Positions 17,244 through 26,416 of a stretch of 64,000 nucleotides of DNA are shown here, one piece after another. The stretch spans positions 744,001 through 808,000 of the forward strand of contig NZ_CP137891.1 in assembly GCF_033547075.1 (NCBI RefSeq), given 5' to 3'. Position 1 is the first letter of the stretch; every line of letters starts with the position of its first letter. The translations under genes and the position numbers were made by a program. The notes beneath the pieces are model-generated. The model was not told the DNA's origin. It searched no databases and saw only the letters and a program-made list of their open reading frames with translations. This DNA comes from Flavobacterium ardleyense. Its GTDB lineage: Bacteria; Bacteroidota; Bacteroidia; Flavobacteriales; Flavobacteriaceae.

Positions 17244-19115
17244 ATGTTTAAAGATTTATATGATGTTATAGTAGTTGGAGGTGGGCACGCTGGATCAGAA
17301 GCCGCAGCCGCAGCTGCAAATTTAGGTTCAAAAACTTTATTGGTTACAATGAGCCTTCAAAATATTGCGCAGATGTCTTGCAACCCAGCTATGGGAGGTA
17401 TTGCAAAAGGACAAATTGTTCGTGAAATTGATGCCTTGGGTGGGTACTCGGGAATCGTTTCGGATAACACTGCAATACAGTTTAAAATGCTTAACAAATC
17501 CAAAGGGCCTGCGATGTGGTCTCCAAGAGTTCAAAGCGACAGAATGCGTTTTGCCGAAGAATGGAGACTGATGTTGGAGGGAACTCCGAATCTGGATTTC
17601 TACCAGGAAATGGTTAAAGGTTTGATTATCGAGAACGGAAAGGTTTTAGGTATTCGAACTTCTTTAGGTTTAGAAATTCGCTCTAAAACAGTTATTCTGA
17701 CTAATGGAACTTTCTTGAACGGATTAATTCATATTGGCGAAAAGCAATTTGGTGGAGGTAGAGCTGGCGAAAGTGCAGCTTACGGAATTACCGAAGATCT
17801 TGTTCAAGCAGGTTTTGAAGCCGGAAGAATGAAAACAGGAACACCTCCGCGAGTTGATGGACGTTCATTGGATTACTCTAAAATGAATGAAGAAAAAGGA
17901 GATGATGTGCCATCTAAATTCTCATATTTGGATAGTACAAAACCATTAGTTCATCAAAGATCTTGTCATATGAGTTATACTTCTTTGGAAGTACATAATA
18001 TTTTAAGAGAAGGTTTTGATAGGTCGCCAATGTTTAATGGTCGTATCAAAAGTTTAGGTCCGAGATATTGTCCATCCATCGAAGATAAGATTAATCGCTT
18101 TGCCGATAAAGAAAGACATCAGCTATTTGTTGAGCCAGAAGGTTGGAAGACTTGCGAAGTTTATGTAAATGGTTTCTCTACATCATTGCCAGAAGATATT
18201 CAGTTTAAAGCGTTGCGCTCTGTTGCGGGATTTGAAAATGTGAAGTTCTTTAGACCGGGGTATGCTATAGAATATGATTATTTTCCACCAACACAATTGA
18301 GGCATACTCTTGAAACAAAACTTGTAGAAGGACTTTATTTTGCTGGACAAATAAACGGGACAACCGGATATGAGGAAGCAGCATCTCAAGGATTAATGGC
18401 TGGAATAAATGCGCACTTAAAAATCAACGAAAAAGATCCATTTATCTTGAAGAGAGATGAGGCTTATATCGGAGTTTTGATTGATGATTTAATCACCAAA
18501 GGAACTGAAGAGCCTTATAGAATGTTTACTTCGCGTGCTGAATACCGCACGCTTTTACGTCAGGATAATGCCGATTTTAGATTGACGCCAATGTCGCACG
18601 CAATAGGATTAGCTTCTGAAAAGCGTCTGCGCAGAATGGAAGTAAAGAAAACTGCATCTGCACAAATGGTAAATTTTTTCAGGGAAACATCGGTTACACA
18701 TCAGGAAGCGAATGTAGTTTTGGCTGAGAAAGAAACTGCTTTGATTACACAATCGGATAAGATGTTTAAAGTGTTTTCTCGTCCTCAGATTGATATGCAG
18801 GATATGATGAAGTTCGAAAAAGTAAAGGAATATATTGCAACTCACGATCTCGATACAGAAATATTAGAACAAGCCGAAGTACAAATTAAGTATTCAGGAT
18901 ATATTGATAAGGAAAGGAACAATGCTGATAAGCTTCACAGATTAGAAGACGTGAAGATTCCTGAAGATTTTGATTATGATAAAATTAAATCATTGTCTTA
19001 CGAAGCTAAAGAGAAATTCAAAAAAATTCGGCCAGTTACAATCTCTCAAGCATCTAGAATAAGTGGAGTTTCGCCAAGTGATATTTCGGTACTTTTAATT
19101 TTTATGGGAAGGTAA
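17244..19115 (+). CDS. mnmG: tRNA uridine-5-carboxymethylaminomethyl modification enzyme MnmG (GidA)
   Basis: This 623-residue flavoprotein works with MnmE to modify the wobble uridine of several tRNAs. The N-terminal dinucleotide-binding motif is VVGGGHAGSEAA (10-21). The family signatures SCNPAMGGIAKG (about 45-56) and GTPPRVDGRSLDYSKM are present, and the C-terminal helical GidA-associated domain is complete. Length is normal. The gene is flanked on both sides by parS-like sites, fitting the frequent position of gidA near the replication origin. Confidence 0.97.
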   Translation: MFKDLYDVIVVGGGHAGSEAAAAAANLGSKTLLVTMSLQNIAQMSCNPAMGGIAKGQIVREIDALGGYSGIVSDNTAIQFKMLNKSKGPAMWSPRVQSDRMRFAEEWRLMLEGTPNLDFYQEMVKGLIIENGKVLGIRTSLGLEIRSKTVILTNGTFLNGLIHIGEKQFGGGRAGESAAYGITEDLVQAGFEAGRMKTGTPPRVDGRSLDYSKMNEEKGDDVPSKFSYLDSTKPLVHQRSCHMSYTSLEVHNILREGFDRSPMFNGRIKSLGPRYCPSIEDKINRFADKERHQLFVEPEGWKTCEVYVNGFSTSLPEDIQFKALRSVAGFENVKFFRPGYAIEYDYFPPTQLRHTLETKLVEGLYFAGQINGTTGYEEAASQGLMAGINAHLKINEKDPFILKRDEAYIGVLIDDLITKGTEEPYRMFTSRAEYRTLLRQDNADFRLTPMSHAIGLASEKRLRRMEVKKTASAQMVNFFRETSVTHQEANVVLAEKETALITQSDKMFKVFSRPQIDMQDMMKFEKVKEYIATHDLDTEILEQAEVQIKYSGYIDKERNNADKLHRLEDVKIPEDFDYDKIKSLSYEAKEKFKKIRPVTISQASRISGVSPSDISVLLIFMGR

Positions 19116-19120
19116 GATAT

Positions 19121-19136
19121 TGTTTCACGTGGAACT
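19121..19136. other. parS: Second parS-like ParB-binding site
   Basis: TGTTTCACGTGGAACT, read on the other strand as AGTTCCACGTGAAACA, differs from the B. subtilis-type consensus at one outer base. It lies 6 bases after the mnmG stop codon, 1.9 kb from the perfect site at 17220. Confidence 0.78.
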
Positions 19137-19192
19137 TCGGCCTAAAGCCTTACTATTGCAGGGAAGTGTTGGTTTAATAGAAAATATATAAA

Positions 19193-20047
19193 GTGGCAGA
19201 AAAGAAATTATTTGTAGAAGTTAAAGATCACACAGTTTCTAAAGAAAGTTTTAGACTCTATCACGACGAAGAATTGGATCTTTTAATTACAGAGCCAAGG
19301 CCTTCACTAGATACTCTTGAAAAATATTACCAAAGCGAAGACTATATTTCTCATACTGATTCTAAGAGAACAGTCTTTGAAAAAGTGTATCATTTAGTCA
19401 AATCTTTTTCTATTAATCAGAAGTTGTCTTTCTTAGAAAAGGTGCATCCTTCAAAAGGATTACTTTTAGATATAGGTGCTGGAACCGGAGAATTTTTGGC
19501 GAAAGCCGCAAAAAGGAATTGGAAAATTTTGGGTTACGAGCCAAATCAATTGGCGAAAGAAATTGCATTAGCAAAGGAAATTGATCTTTGCGCATCCTTA
19601 TCAGAAATCGAAAGTAATTCAATTGATGTCATAACGATGTGGCACGTTCTAGAACATGTATATGATTATGATACGCAAATTATAGAACTAAAAAGGATTT
19701 TGAAAAAGGATGGATTGCTAATTATTGCCGTTCCAAATTTTAAATCATATGATGCCAACTATTACAAAAAATCTTGGGCTGCTTTTGACGCACCTAGACA
19801 TTTATGGCATTTCTCAAAAACCTCAATTTCGAAAATATTTGGAAAACACCAAATAGAATTGACTGATATTCGACCAATGTATTTTGACTCTTTTTATGTG
19901 AGTTTGTTATCTGAAAAATACAAAAACGGAAAAATGAATGTACTCAAAGCAATACGAGTAGGATTGTTATCAAATATTAAGGGAATGAAGTCAGGGGAGT
20001 TTTCTTCACATATTTACGTCCTTAGAAATCTTAAAAAATTAAAATAA
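19193..20047 (+). CDS. Class I SAM-dependent methyltransferase
   Basis: This 284-residue protein starts with GTG. The SAM-binding motif I is LLLDIGAGTGEF (90-101), followed by the acidic strand-2 segment GYEPN. VITMWHVLEHV (about 145-155) is the motif typical of the Methyltransf_23 group. KRILKKDGLLIIAVPNF is the usual post-III motif. The substrate is unknown; relatives act on ubiquinone-like quinones, tRNA or cell-surface sugars. It follows mnmG by 77 bp, with a parS-like site in the gap. Confidence 0.88.
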   Translation: MAEKKLFVEVKDHTVSKESFRLYHDEELDLLITEPRPSLDTLEKYYQSEDYISHTDSKRTVFEKVYHLVKSFSINQKLSFLEKVHPSKGLLLDIGAGTGEFLAKAAKRNWKILGYEPNQLAKEIALAKEIDLCASLSEIESNSIDVITMWHVLEHVYDYDTQIIELKRILKKDGLLIIAVPNFKSYDANYYKKSWAAFDAPRHLWHFSKTSISKIFGKHQIELTDIRPMYFDSFYVSLLSEKYKNGKMNVLKAIRVGLLSNIKGMKSGEFSSHIYVLRNLKKLK

Positions 20048-20256
20048 GGCGATTTCCCGTAGCTTTGAAGCTTTAAATATATTCTGATATCAAAAATTAA
20101 AGTTTTAAACGGAAATCATAGTTTAAATAAGTCGTTTTTTTAGGGAGATTTATAATGTTTTCAATTTTTGAAATTTGAAAACTTTATAAATTGATTAGAA
20201 TAAATAAAATTCGGAAAATAGAAATAATTATTACTTTTACACAAAATTAGAAAAAA

Positions 20257-20844
20257 ATGAAAAAAGGATTTGCATTATTTGTTTTGGCTTTGACAGTTGT
20301 GTCTTGCAATCAGAGTAACGAAGCTAAGGAATTGAAAACTGCTTATATCGATACGTCAAAATTATTACAAGAATATACCGAGTCAAAAGATATCGAAGCG
20401 AAGTACAAAGCGAAATCTCAAGAGATGGGTAAGGAGCTAGATGTTGAAGTTGCAAGATTTAAAACTGATGCTCAAAATTTCCAAAAAAACGCACAAGCAA
20501 ATGGACAAGCTTGGGCGCAGCAAAAAGGAGCTGAACTTCAAAAACGAGAACAACAACTATCATATGCTCAACAAGCAATGTTGCAACAATTGCAGCAAGA
20601 AAGCGGGCAAGAGATGGATAGCCTTGTGGTAAATGTTCGTAAATTTATTAAGTCTTACGGAAAAGAAAAAGGATACGCTTATATTTATGGTACTGGCGAA
20701 GCTGCAACAGTTTTGTACGCAGAGGACAAATACGATATTACAAATGATGTTGTAAAACTTCTGAATGATAAATACAAGAAAGCTGAACCTGCGAAAGTTG
20801 AAGAGTCTAAAAAGGACGAAGCTGCCGTAGAAGCAAAGAAATAA
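20257..20844 (+). CDS. OmpH/Skp-family periplasmic chaperone-like lipoprotein
   Basis: This 195-residue protein has a lipoprotein signal (VVSC, Cys17). The mature part has the Skp/OmpH layout: a short strand (KTAYIDTSKLLQEY), long antiparallel coiled-coil arms (about 45-125, very rich in Gln and Lys) and a returning strand region (YAYIYGTGEAATVLY). Skp chaperones unfolded outer-membrane proteins in the periplasm. The lipid anchor and the Lys/Glu-rich tail are features of the Bacteroidota version. A weak -7 box (TACTTTTA, 20232-20239) precedes it and a terminator follows. Confidence 0.88.
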   Translation: MKKGFALFVLALTVVSCNQSNEAKELKTAYIDTSKLLQEYTESKDIEAKYKAKSQEMGKELDVEVARFKTDAQNFQKNAQANGQAWAQQKGAELQKREQQLSYAQQAMLQQLQQESGQEMDSLVVNVRKFIKSYGKEKGYAYIYGTGEAATVLYAEDKYDITNDVVKLLNDKYKKAEPAKVEESKKDEAAVEAKK

Positions 20845-20862
20845 ATTGATGAACATCGATTT

Positions 20863-20897
20863 AAAACCTTCAGCCTTAAAAAGTTGAAGGTTTTTTT
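20863..20897 (+). terminator. Terminator after the Skp-like gene
   Basis: AAAACCTTCA pairs with TGAAGGTTTT around a short loop, followed by T-rich sequence, about 20 bases after the stop codon. Confidence 0.88.
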
Positions 20898-20939
20898 ATT
20901 ATATTTAGATTTAAATTTTACCTATATTTAATTCAAATT

Positions 20940-23213
20940 ATGCAAGATTTCGCGCCTTCTGCTGAATATGTTTTAAAATTTATTAATCAAACCAATCGGT
21001 CCATATTTTTGACAGGGAAAGCCGGTACTGGAAAAACTACGCTTTTGCGGGAAATTATCAAAACCACACATAAAAATGCAATGGTGGTAGCGCCCACGGG
21101 GATTGCTGCTCTTAATGCGGGTGGCGTGACGATACATTCACTTTTTCAATTACCATTAGGTGGATTTATTCCTGTTAAAGATGAAATAGCATCGGTGTCT
21201 GAATACGTGAAATTTGAGTCGCACGATAGTTTGCGGAAGCATTTCTTTAAAATGAATAAAAGCCGCAGATCACTTTTTAGGAATTTAGAACTTCTAATCA
21301 TTGACGAAGTAAGTATGCTTCGCGCCGATCTTCTTGATGCAATGGATTTTGTATTGCAATCAATCAGAAAAAATTCTCAAGTTTTTGGTGGGGTTCAAGT
21401 TTTATTTATCGGCGATCTTTTGCAATTACCTCCTGTGGTAAAAAATCAGGAGTGGGATGTTTTAAGAAAATATTACTCCGGAAAATTCTTTTTTCACGCG
21501 CACGCAGTTCAGAAGTATCCACCGCTTTATATAGAGCTCACGAAAATTTACAGACAGTCTGACGATACCTTTATTTCTATCTTAAATAACCTCAGAAATA
21601 ATACCATTACAAAAGAAGATCTGCAATGTCTAAATCAATTCATAAATAAAGATTTTGATCTAAAAGCGAATAAAGGTTATATTACGCTGACTACCCATAA
21701 TGCAAAAGCAGATAATTTAAATTCAGAATCTTTAGCTGAATTATCTGGAAAGAAACATGTATATCCCGCTGAGATTACCGGAGATTTTCCAGAGAAGATT
21801 TTTCCGCTTGAGCAAAATTTAGAACTCAAGGTTGGTGCGCAGGTTATGTTTGTAAAAAATGATTTATCACCAGAAAAGCGCTTTTTTAATGGTAAGACGG
21901 GAATTGTAAAATTCTTGAATGATAGCGAAATGCTAATAGAGTTTCCGGAAGAGGGAAGGACAATTGAGGTAGAGAAATACGAGTGGAAAAATATTCGCTA
22001 TACCGTAAATGAAAGTACTAAGGAAATTGAAGAGGAATTGTTTGGAACATTTGTTCAATATCCGGTAAAGCTGGCTTGGGCGATAACCGTTCATAAAAGC
22101 CAAGGTTTAACTTTTGACAAAGCAGCGCTCGATGTATCGGATGTTTTTATGCCAGGCCAGGCATATGTGGCATTATCTCGTTTAAGATCGTTAAATGGGC
22201 TTGTTTTGCTTTCAGAGCTTAGGATGAATGGTATTTCTAATGATCTTGATGTTATGAAGTATGCGGACAATAAAGCGGATGAAGAATCATTAGGAAATCT
22301 GCTACAGAGCGAAACGATGGCTTTTGTGCACACATTTATGATTCAGGCGTTCAATTTCAAGCAAGTAGGTCAAGAATGGCGCAATCACGTTTACAGTTAT
22401 AAGCAAGATTCAGAAAGATCAGAGAAGTCAAAACATTATATCTGGGCAAAAACGCAGTTGGATAGTATCGATAAAATTTTGGATGCATCCGAAAAATTTC
22501 AAACTCAACTTAATCGTTTATTCCTTTCGGGTGAAGCAGATGTGCCTTTTATATCGAGTAGGATAGAAGCTGCATTTGGATATTTCTTTGCTCCGATGGA
22601 CACGATAGTTTACAATTTATTATATAAAATTCAGCAGGTGAAAAACGTCAAGAAAGTTAAAGCATTTTATGACGAGCTGGCTAATTTGGAAGAAATACAG
22701 ACTAAGTCCGTACTGCAATTATTTAGAGCTCAAAACATGATTTATGCATTGGTTAATGGTCAGCCCATATCAAAAGAAACTTTGACGTCAGAGGAAATTA
22801 GATCCTACATATTCAAAAAGAAGGAAAAGATTAAGGCTGAGTTTAATACCAATCATCCCGGATTTTTGGAAGAGTCTGATTTTAATCAATATGAAGTAAA
22901 GAAAAAGTCGGGTACTTCGGCTCCCAAAAAATCTACAGTACAGGAAACGTACGAAATGTGGCAAGCAAAAAAATCTGTTGAAGAAATAGCCGCAGAACGA
23001 AAATTAACACCTCAAACAATTTATACACACTTGAGCAAACTCGTGCAAACAGGAGTAGTGCAACTCACAGATGTATTGGCAGAAGATAAAATTAAGGAAT
23101 TAGCTGCAGCGTTCCACGGATACTCTGAGGAATCACTTGGACCATTAAAAGAAAAGTACGGCGAAAAATTTAGCTACCACGAATTGAGACTTTTTAAAGC
23201 AACCTTAAATTAA
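20940..23213 (+). CDS. PIF1/RecD2-like DNA helicase with C-terminal helix-turn-helix
   Basis: This 757-residue superfamily 1 helicase has Walker A GKAGTGKTT at 26-34 and Walker B LLIIDEVSML at about 118-127. The late motifs TVHKSQGLTF (about 383-392) and YVALSRLRS match the PIF1-like/UvrD_C_2 core. The second half is helical and ends in a HTH_40-type domain (about 660-725, VEEIAAERKLTPQTIYTHL), as in RecQ-associated proteins. It probably unwinds DNA in replication restart or repair. Its last 4 bases overlap the stop of the convergent doxX-type gene. Confidence 0.92.
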   Translation: MQDFAPSAEYVLKFINQTNRSIFLTGKAGTGKTTLLREIIKTTHKNAMVVAPTGIAALNAGGVTIHSLFQLPLGGFIPVKDEIASVSEYVKFESHDSLRKHFFKMNKSRRSLFRNLELLIIDEVSMLRADLLDAMDFVLQSIRKNSQVFGGVQVLFIGDLLQLPPVVKNQEWDVLRKYYSGKFFFHAHAVQKYPPLYIELTKIYRQSDDTFISILNNLRNNTITKEDLQCLNQFINKDFDLKANKGYITLTTHNAKADNLNSESLAELSGKKHVYPAEITGDFPEKIFPLEQNLELKVGAQVMFVKNDLSPEKRFFNGKTGIVKFLNDSEMLIEFPEEGRTIEVEKYEWKNIRYTVNESTKEIEEELFGTFVQYPVKLAWAITVHKSQGLTFDKAALDVSDVFMPGQAYVALSRLRSLNGLVLLSELRMNGISNDLDVMKYADNKADEESLGNLLQSETMAFVHTFMIQAFNFKQVGQEWRNHVYSYKQDSERSEKSKHYIWAKTQLDSIDKILDASEKFQTQLNRLFLSGEADVPFISSRIEAAFGYFFAPMDTIVYNLLYKIQQVKNVKKVKAFYDELANLEEIQTKSVLQLFRAQNMIYALVNGQPISKETLTSEEIRSYIFKKKEKIKAEFNTNHPGFLEESDFNQYEVKKKSGTSAPKKSTVQETYEMWQAKKSVEEIAAERKLTPQTIYTHLSKLVQTGVVQLTDVLAEDKIKELAAAFHGYSEESLGPLKEKYGEKFSYHELRLFKATLN

Positions 23214-23590
23214 GACAGCCAGAAAACTCCTAAAACAGCTAGTATAAAATAAATTGTTACAGTACGAGCTCCTTCATAATCTTTTGCTAGGCGTTGCGCA
23301 AACAACATAAAGAGTAGGGTTACGCAGGAAAAAACTGCGCCATAAAATCCAAAGGTTCGAACATTATTTGCCGCAAGCTGAATAGCACCGGCAGCACAAA
23401 GTATTCCTGAAATCAATTCTAAAATTAAAAGAATCATTAAAGAAATTGGAACCATTTTTCGGATAAAAGTTTGAGAAAAATGACCGGTTAAGTACTCAAC
23501 ATTCCCCTTCCAATCAGTGACTTTGTCATATCCGGATTGTATAAAAGTTATTGCCAAAAATATTAAAACAAGGATTGAGGCTATATTCAT
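23210..23590 (-). CDS. DoxX-family membrane protein
   Basis: This 126-residue protein has four predicted membrane helices. The opening (LVLIFLAITFIQSGYDKVTDW) carries the DoxX/SURF4-like SG-x-K motif at the end of helix 1. Relatives are linked to quinone-dependent or sulfur redox chemistry, but the role here is unknown. It lies 5 bp downstream of holB on the same strand and is probably co-transcribed with it. It is convergent with the helicase gene. Confidence 0.88.
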   Translation of the reverse strand: MNIASILVLIFLAITFIQSGYDKVTDWKGNVEYLTGHFSQTFIRKMVPISLMILLILELISGILCAAGAIQLAANNVRTFGFYGAVFSCVTLLFMLFAQRLAKDYEGARTVTIYFILAVLGVFWLS

Positions 23591-23595
23591 TAGAC

Positions 23596-24741
23596 TTACT
23601 TTTTATGAATTAATCTAGTTAACTTAATGGACATATCTGTTAGAATCATCTTTGCGTTTCCGTTGCGCTCAATATGATACATCGCGTCAGATAACTCTGT
23701 AAATATATCTTGAATATTGTTACCGTGAACAAAGGGAGCGAAATTCTCTAATTTAAATTTATCAATTTTGGGTTCCATGTATACAAGTTCTGTGGTTTGA
23801 TAATTTAACAACAACGCTTGTCTAAAGAGCTCAATGCAGTAATTAAGAAACTTTTTTTGGGTTTCACGACCTAAAGCAGCAATTGTTTCGCTCCAAGTAA
23901 TGAGTTCCAAAATTGATGATGCATTTCCTTTTGCCCGAAAGGCAGCACGCACCCACTGCACAAACCATTGTTCAAACTGAATTTCTTCTTCGTTGGACTG
24001 CGTGAGTTTTAAGGCACGATTGTAATTTCCCTGCGCTTGATGTGCAATTTTCATTGCAGCGTGAATTTCCAAACCTTTTTTCTTTTGAAGTTTTGCGGCA
24101 ATTACTTCTGGAGCAATTGATCCAAAGTGCAATACTTGGCATCGAGATCTAATTGTCGAGATGATGTCGCCTTCATTTTCGGTGATTAATATAAAAATTG
24201 TTTTTACTGGCGGCTCTTCGATTATCTTAAGCAGTTTGTTGGCTGCATCAGCATTCATTCGATCTGCCATCCAAATAATCATCACTTTATGTCCACCTTC
24301 GTAAGCCTTGAGGGAAAGTAATTTGAGAATGTTTTGAGCTTCATTAACTCGGATAGTTCCCTGCTTATTTCCAACCCCCAGCGCAGAATGCCAGTCAAAA
24401 AGATTAGAATACATGTCACCTTTGAGCATCTCGCGCCACTCTGTAACGAAATCACTACAAAGTACCGGTTTACCGTCTGGACCTGTCACGGTAGGATATA
24501 CAAAGTGCAAATCTGGGTGAACGAGGTTTTCGAATTTTAGATTGCAGCTAGAATTGCCTTCGCTATTTTCATTGGAAGTATTTCCGCATAAAATATATTG
24601 CGCATAGGCAATTGCCATAGGTAAAGTTCCACTTCCTTCGGGTCCAACAAAGAGCTGTGCATGTGGAATTCTCCCCTCATTTGCGGTTTGTATTAAATGA
24701 CTTTTGATAGCCTCTTGGCCTAAAATTTCAGAAAATTGCAT
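23596..24741 (-). CDS. holB: DNA polymerase III subunit delta'
   Basis: This 381-residue clamp-loader subunit begins MQFSEILGQEAIKSHL, the standard delta'/DnaX-like opening. The nucleotide loop is GPEGSGT (33-39), with Thr in place of the Walker A lysine, fitting the non-hydrolysing role of delta'. IIEEPPVKTIFILITE and SRCQVLHF (the SRC motif) are conserved AAA+ clamp-loader signatures. The zinc-module cysteines are mostly missing. The frame continues upstream to 24813, but a perfect -7 box lies just before the ATG at 24741, so this start is chosen. Confidence 0.94.
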   Translation of the reverse strand: MQFSEILGQEAIKSHLIQTANEGRIPHAQLFVGPEGSGTLPMAIAYAQYILCGNTSNENSEGNSSCNLKFENLVHPDLHFVYPTVTGPDGKPVLCSDFVTEWREMLKGDMYSNLFDWHSALGVGNKQGTIRVNEAQNILKLLSLKAYEGGHKVMIIWMADRMNADAANKLLKIIEEPPVKTIFILITENEGDIISTIRSRCQVLHFGSIAPEVIAAKLQKKKGLEIHAAMKIAHQAQGNYNRALKLTQSNEEEIQFEQWFVQWVRAAFRAKGNASSILELITWSETIAALGRETQKKFLNYCIELFRQALLLNYQTTELVYMEPKIDKFKLENFAPFVHGNNIQDIFTELSDAMYHIERNGNAKMILTDMSIKLTRLIHKK

Positions 24742-24744
24742 ATG

Positions 24745-24752
24745 CAAATATA
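24745..24752 (-). promoter_or_regulatory. Promoter -7 box of holB (TATATTTG)
   Basis: On the minus strand TATATTTG matches TAnnTTTG and ends only 3 bases before the ATG at 24741. If used, the transcript would be nearly or fully leaderless. Confidence 0.5.
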
Positions 24753-24860
24753 AGTTAAAATGGCAAAATTGCACCGCTAGATAATCAAAGACGATTTTGC
24801 TGAGAGATAGCAATTTTAATTCCTGAATATCAATTGATAAGACAAAATATCTTGTGAGGG

Positions 24861-24960
24861 TTTTTTTAGCCCCGATTGCAGCGGCATCCTCTTTATGGTT
24901 GCGCGAAGCAGCAACTATGAAGAGATACAGCGGAAAGCGGGATAAAGCTCCAAAAAAAAA
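24861..24960 (-). repeat. Structured intergenic repeat, copy A
   Basis: The element is bounded by T7 on the left and A9 on the right. It contains a 14-bp stem with wobble pairs (24889-24902 with 24911-24924). Read on the minus strand it starts GGAGCTTTATCCCGCTTTCC and ends TCGGGGCT before the A-run, matching copy B at 43752-43855 at both ends. It lies between divergent holB and pgk. Confidence 0.8.
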
Positions 24961-25045
24961 GCATAATTCGACCGAAGACGATTCTTAGAAAGCGTTTTTA
25001 TAAATTTTGTATCTTGGCAGCCGAATTTAAAAACACACAAAAGCG

Positions 25046-26233
25046 ATGAAAACACTTAAAGATTATAATCTAGAAGGGAAAAAAGTATTAGTGAGAGTTG
25101 ACTTTAATGTACCTCTTGACGATGATTTGAAAGTGATTGATGACAGTCGAATTGAAGGTGCAAAGCCGACGATTGATTATATAATTGAACATGGCGGGAC
25201 GGTAATATTGATGTCGCACCTAGGCCGACCTAAAAATAAAGAGGATAAATTTTCTTTGAAACACATCGTTACAGCTGTAGAAAAAGTTGTTGGAAAAGAA
25301 GTAAAATTTGTTGCAGATTCAATTGGATCTGAAGTTGAAAAGGCGGTTTCTGAACTGAAAAAAGGCGAAATATTACTTTTGGAAAATTTGAGATATTATA
25401 AAGAAGAGGAAGCGGGCGACAAGGATTTTGCAAAATCACTTGCTTCTCTTGGCGATTTTTATGTGAACGATGCCTTTGGTACTGCGCATAGAGCTCATGC
25501 ATCGACAGCGATTATTGCAGATTATTTTCCAAAGGATAAAGCTTTTGGATTGCTGCTTGCCAAGGAGATCGAAAGTATTGAAAAAGTTTTGAAAGACAAC
25601 AAAAAGCCAGTGACAGCAGTACTTGGCGGAAGCAAAGTGTCTTCTAAAATTACGGTTATCGAAAATATTTTGGACAAAATTGACCATATGATTATTGGTG
25701 GCGGAATGACATTTACCTTTATCAAAGCGCTTGGTGGCAAGATTGGAAATTCTCTTTGTGAGGATGATAAATTGGATTTGGCTTTAGAAATTTTGGCTGC
25801 AGCCAAAAAGAAAAACGTTCAGGTTCACCTTCCAATTGACGTAGTTATTGCAGATTCTTTTAGCAATGACGCTACTACCAAGACTGTTCTTGTAGGAGAA
25901 ATCCCAGAAGGATGGCAAGGTCTTGATGCTGGCGAAAAGTCACTAGCGGAAATTAAAACAGTGATTTTAGAATCTAAAACAATTCTTTGGAACGGACCTC
26001 TGGGCGTTTTTGAAATGGAAAATTTCTCGAATGGAACTAAGGAATTAGGTAAATATATTGCCGAAGCCACTGCAAACGGCGCATTTTCTCTAGTGGGAGG
26101 AGGAGATTCTGTTGCAGCGGTAAAAGAATTTAAATTTGAAGATAAAGTAAGCTACGTTTCTACAGGTGGTGGGGCGATGCTAGAAATGCTAGAAGGAAAA
26201 TCACTTCCGGGAATTGATGCAATCTTAAAATAA
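25046..26233 (+). CDS. pgk: Phosphoglycerate kinase
   Basis: This 395-residue glycolytic enzyme transfers phosphate between 1,3-bisphosphoglycerate and ADP. The N-terminal substrate site is VRVDFNVP (16-23), with MSHLGRPK following. ILWNGPLGVFE and GGGDSVAAVKEF (about 350) are the nucleotide-site signatures in the C-terminal domain. Length is standard. A near-consensus -7 box (TATCTTGG, 25010-25017) lies 28 bases before the ATG. The structured repeat copy A occupies the upstream region shared with holB. Confidence 0.97.
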   Translation: MKTLKDYNLEGKKVLVRVDFNVPLDDDLKVIDDSRIEGAKPTIDYIIEHGGTVILMSHLGRPKNKEDKFSLKHIVTAVEKVVGKEVKFVADSIGSEVEKAVSELKKGEILLLENLRYYKEEEAGDKDFAKSLASLGDFYVNDAFGTAHRAHASTAIIADYFPKDKAFGLLLAKEIESIEKVLKDNKKPVTAVLGGSKVSSKITVIENILDKIDHMIIGGGMTFTFIKALGGKIGNSLCEDDKLDLALEILAAAKKKNVQVHLPIDVVIADSFSNDATTKTVLVGEIPEGWQGLDAGEKSLAEIKTVILESKTILWNGPLGVFEMENFSNGTKELGKYIAEATANGAFSLVGGGDSVAAVKEFKFEDKVSYVSTGGGAMLEMLEGKSLPGIDAILK

Positions 26234-26416
26234 TGATTTTAAATTATACTAAATAGGTTAAATTTCAGTTATATAATTTGTTATTTATATTATATGATTG
26301 TTATGTTTGCATTTCATACAATTGAGATTAAAGCAATTAACCTACAACGAACGAACGAATAAAAGGTTTTTTAAACAAGAATTTTACTGAAGTAAAAAAC
26401 ATCTAAAAACGTACAA

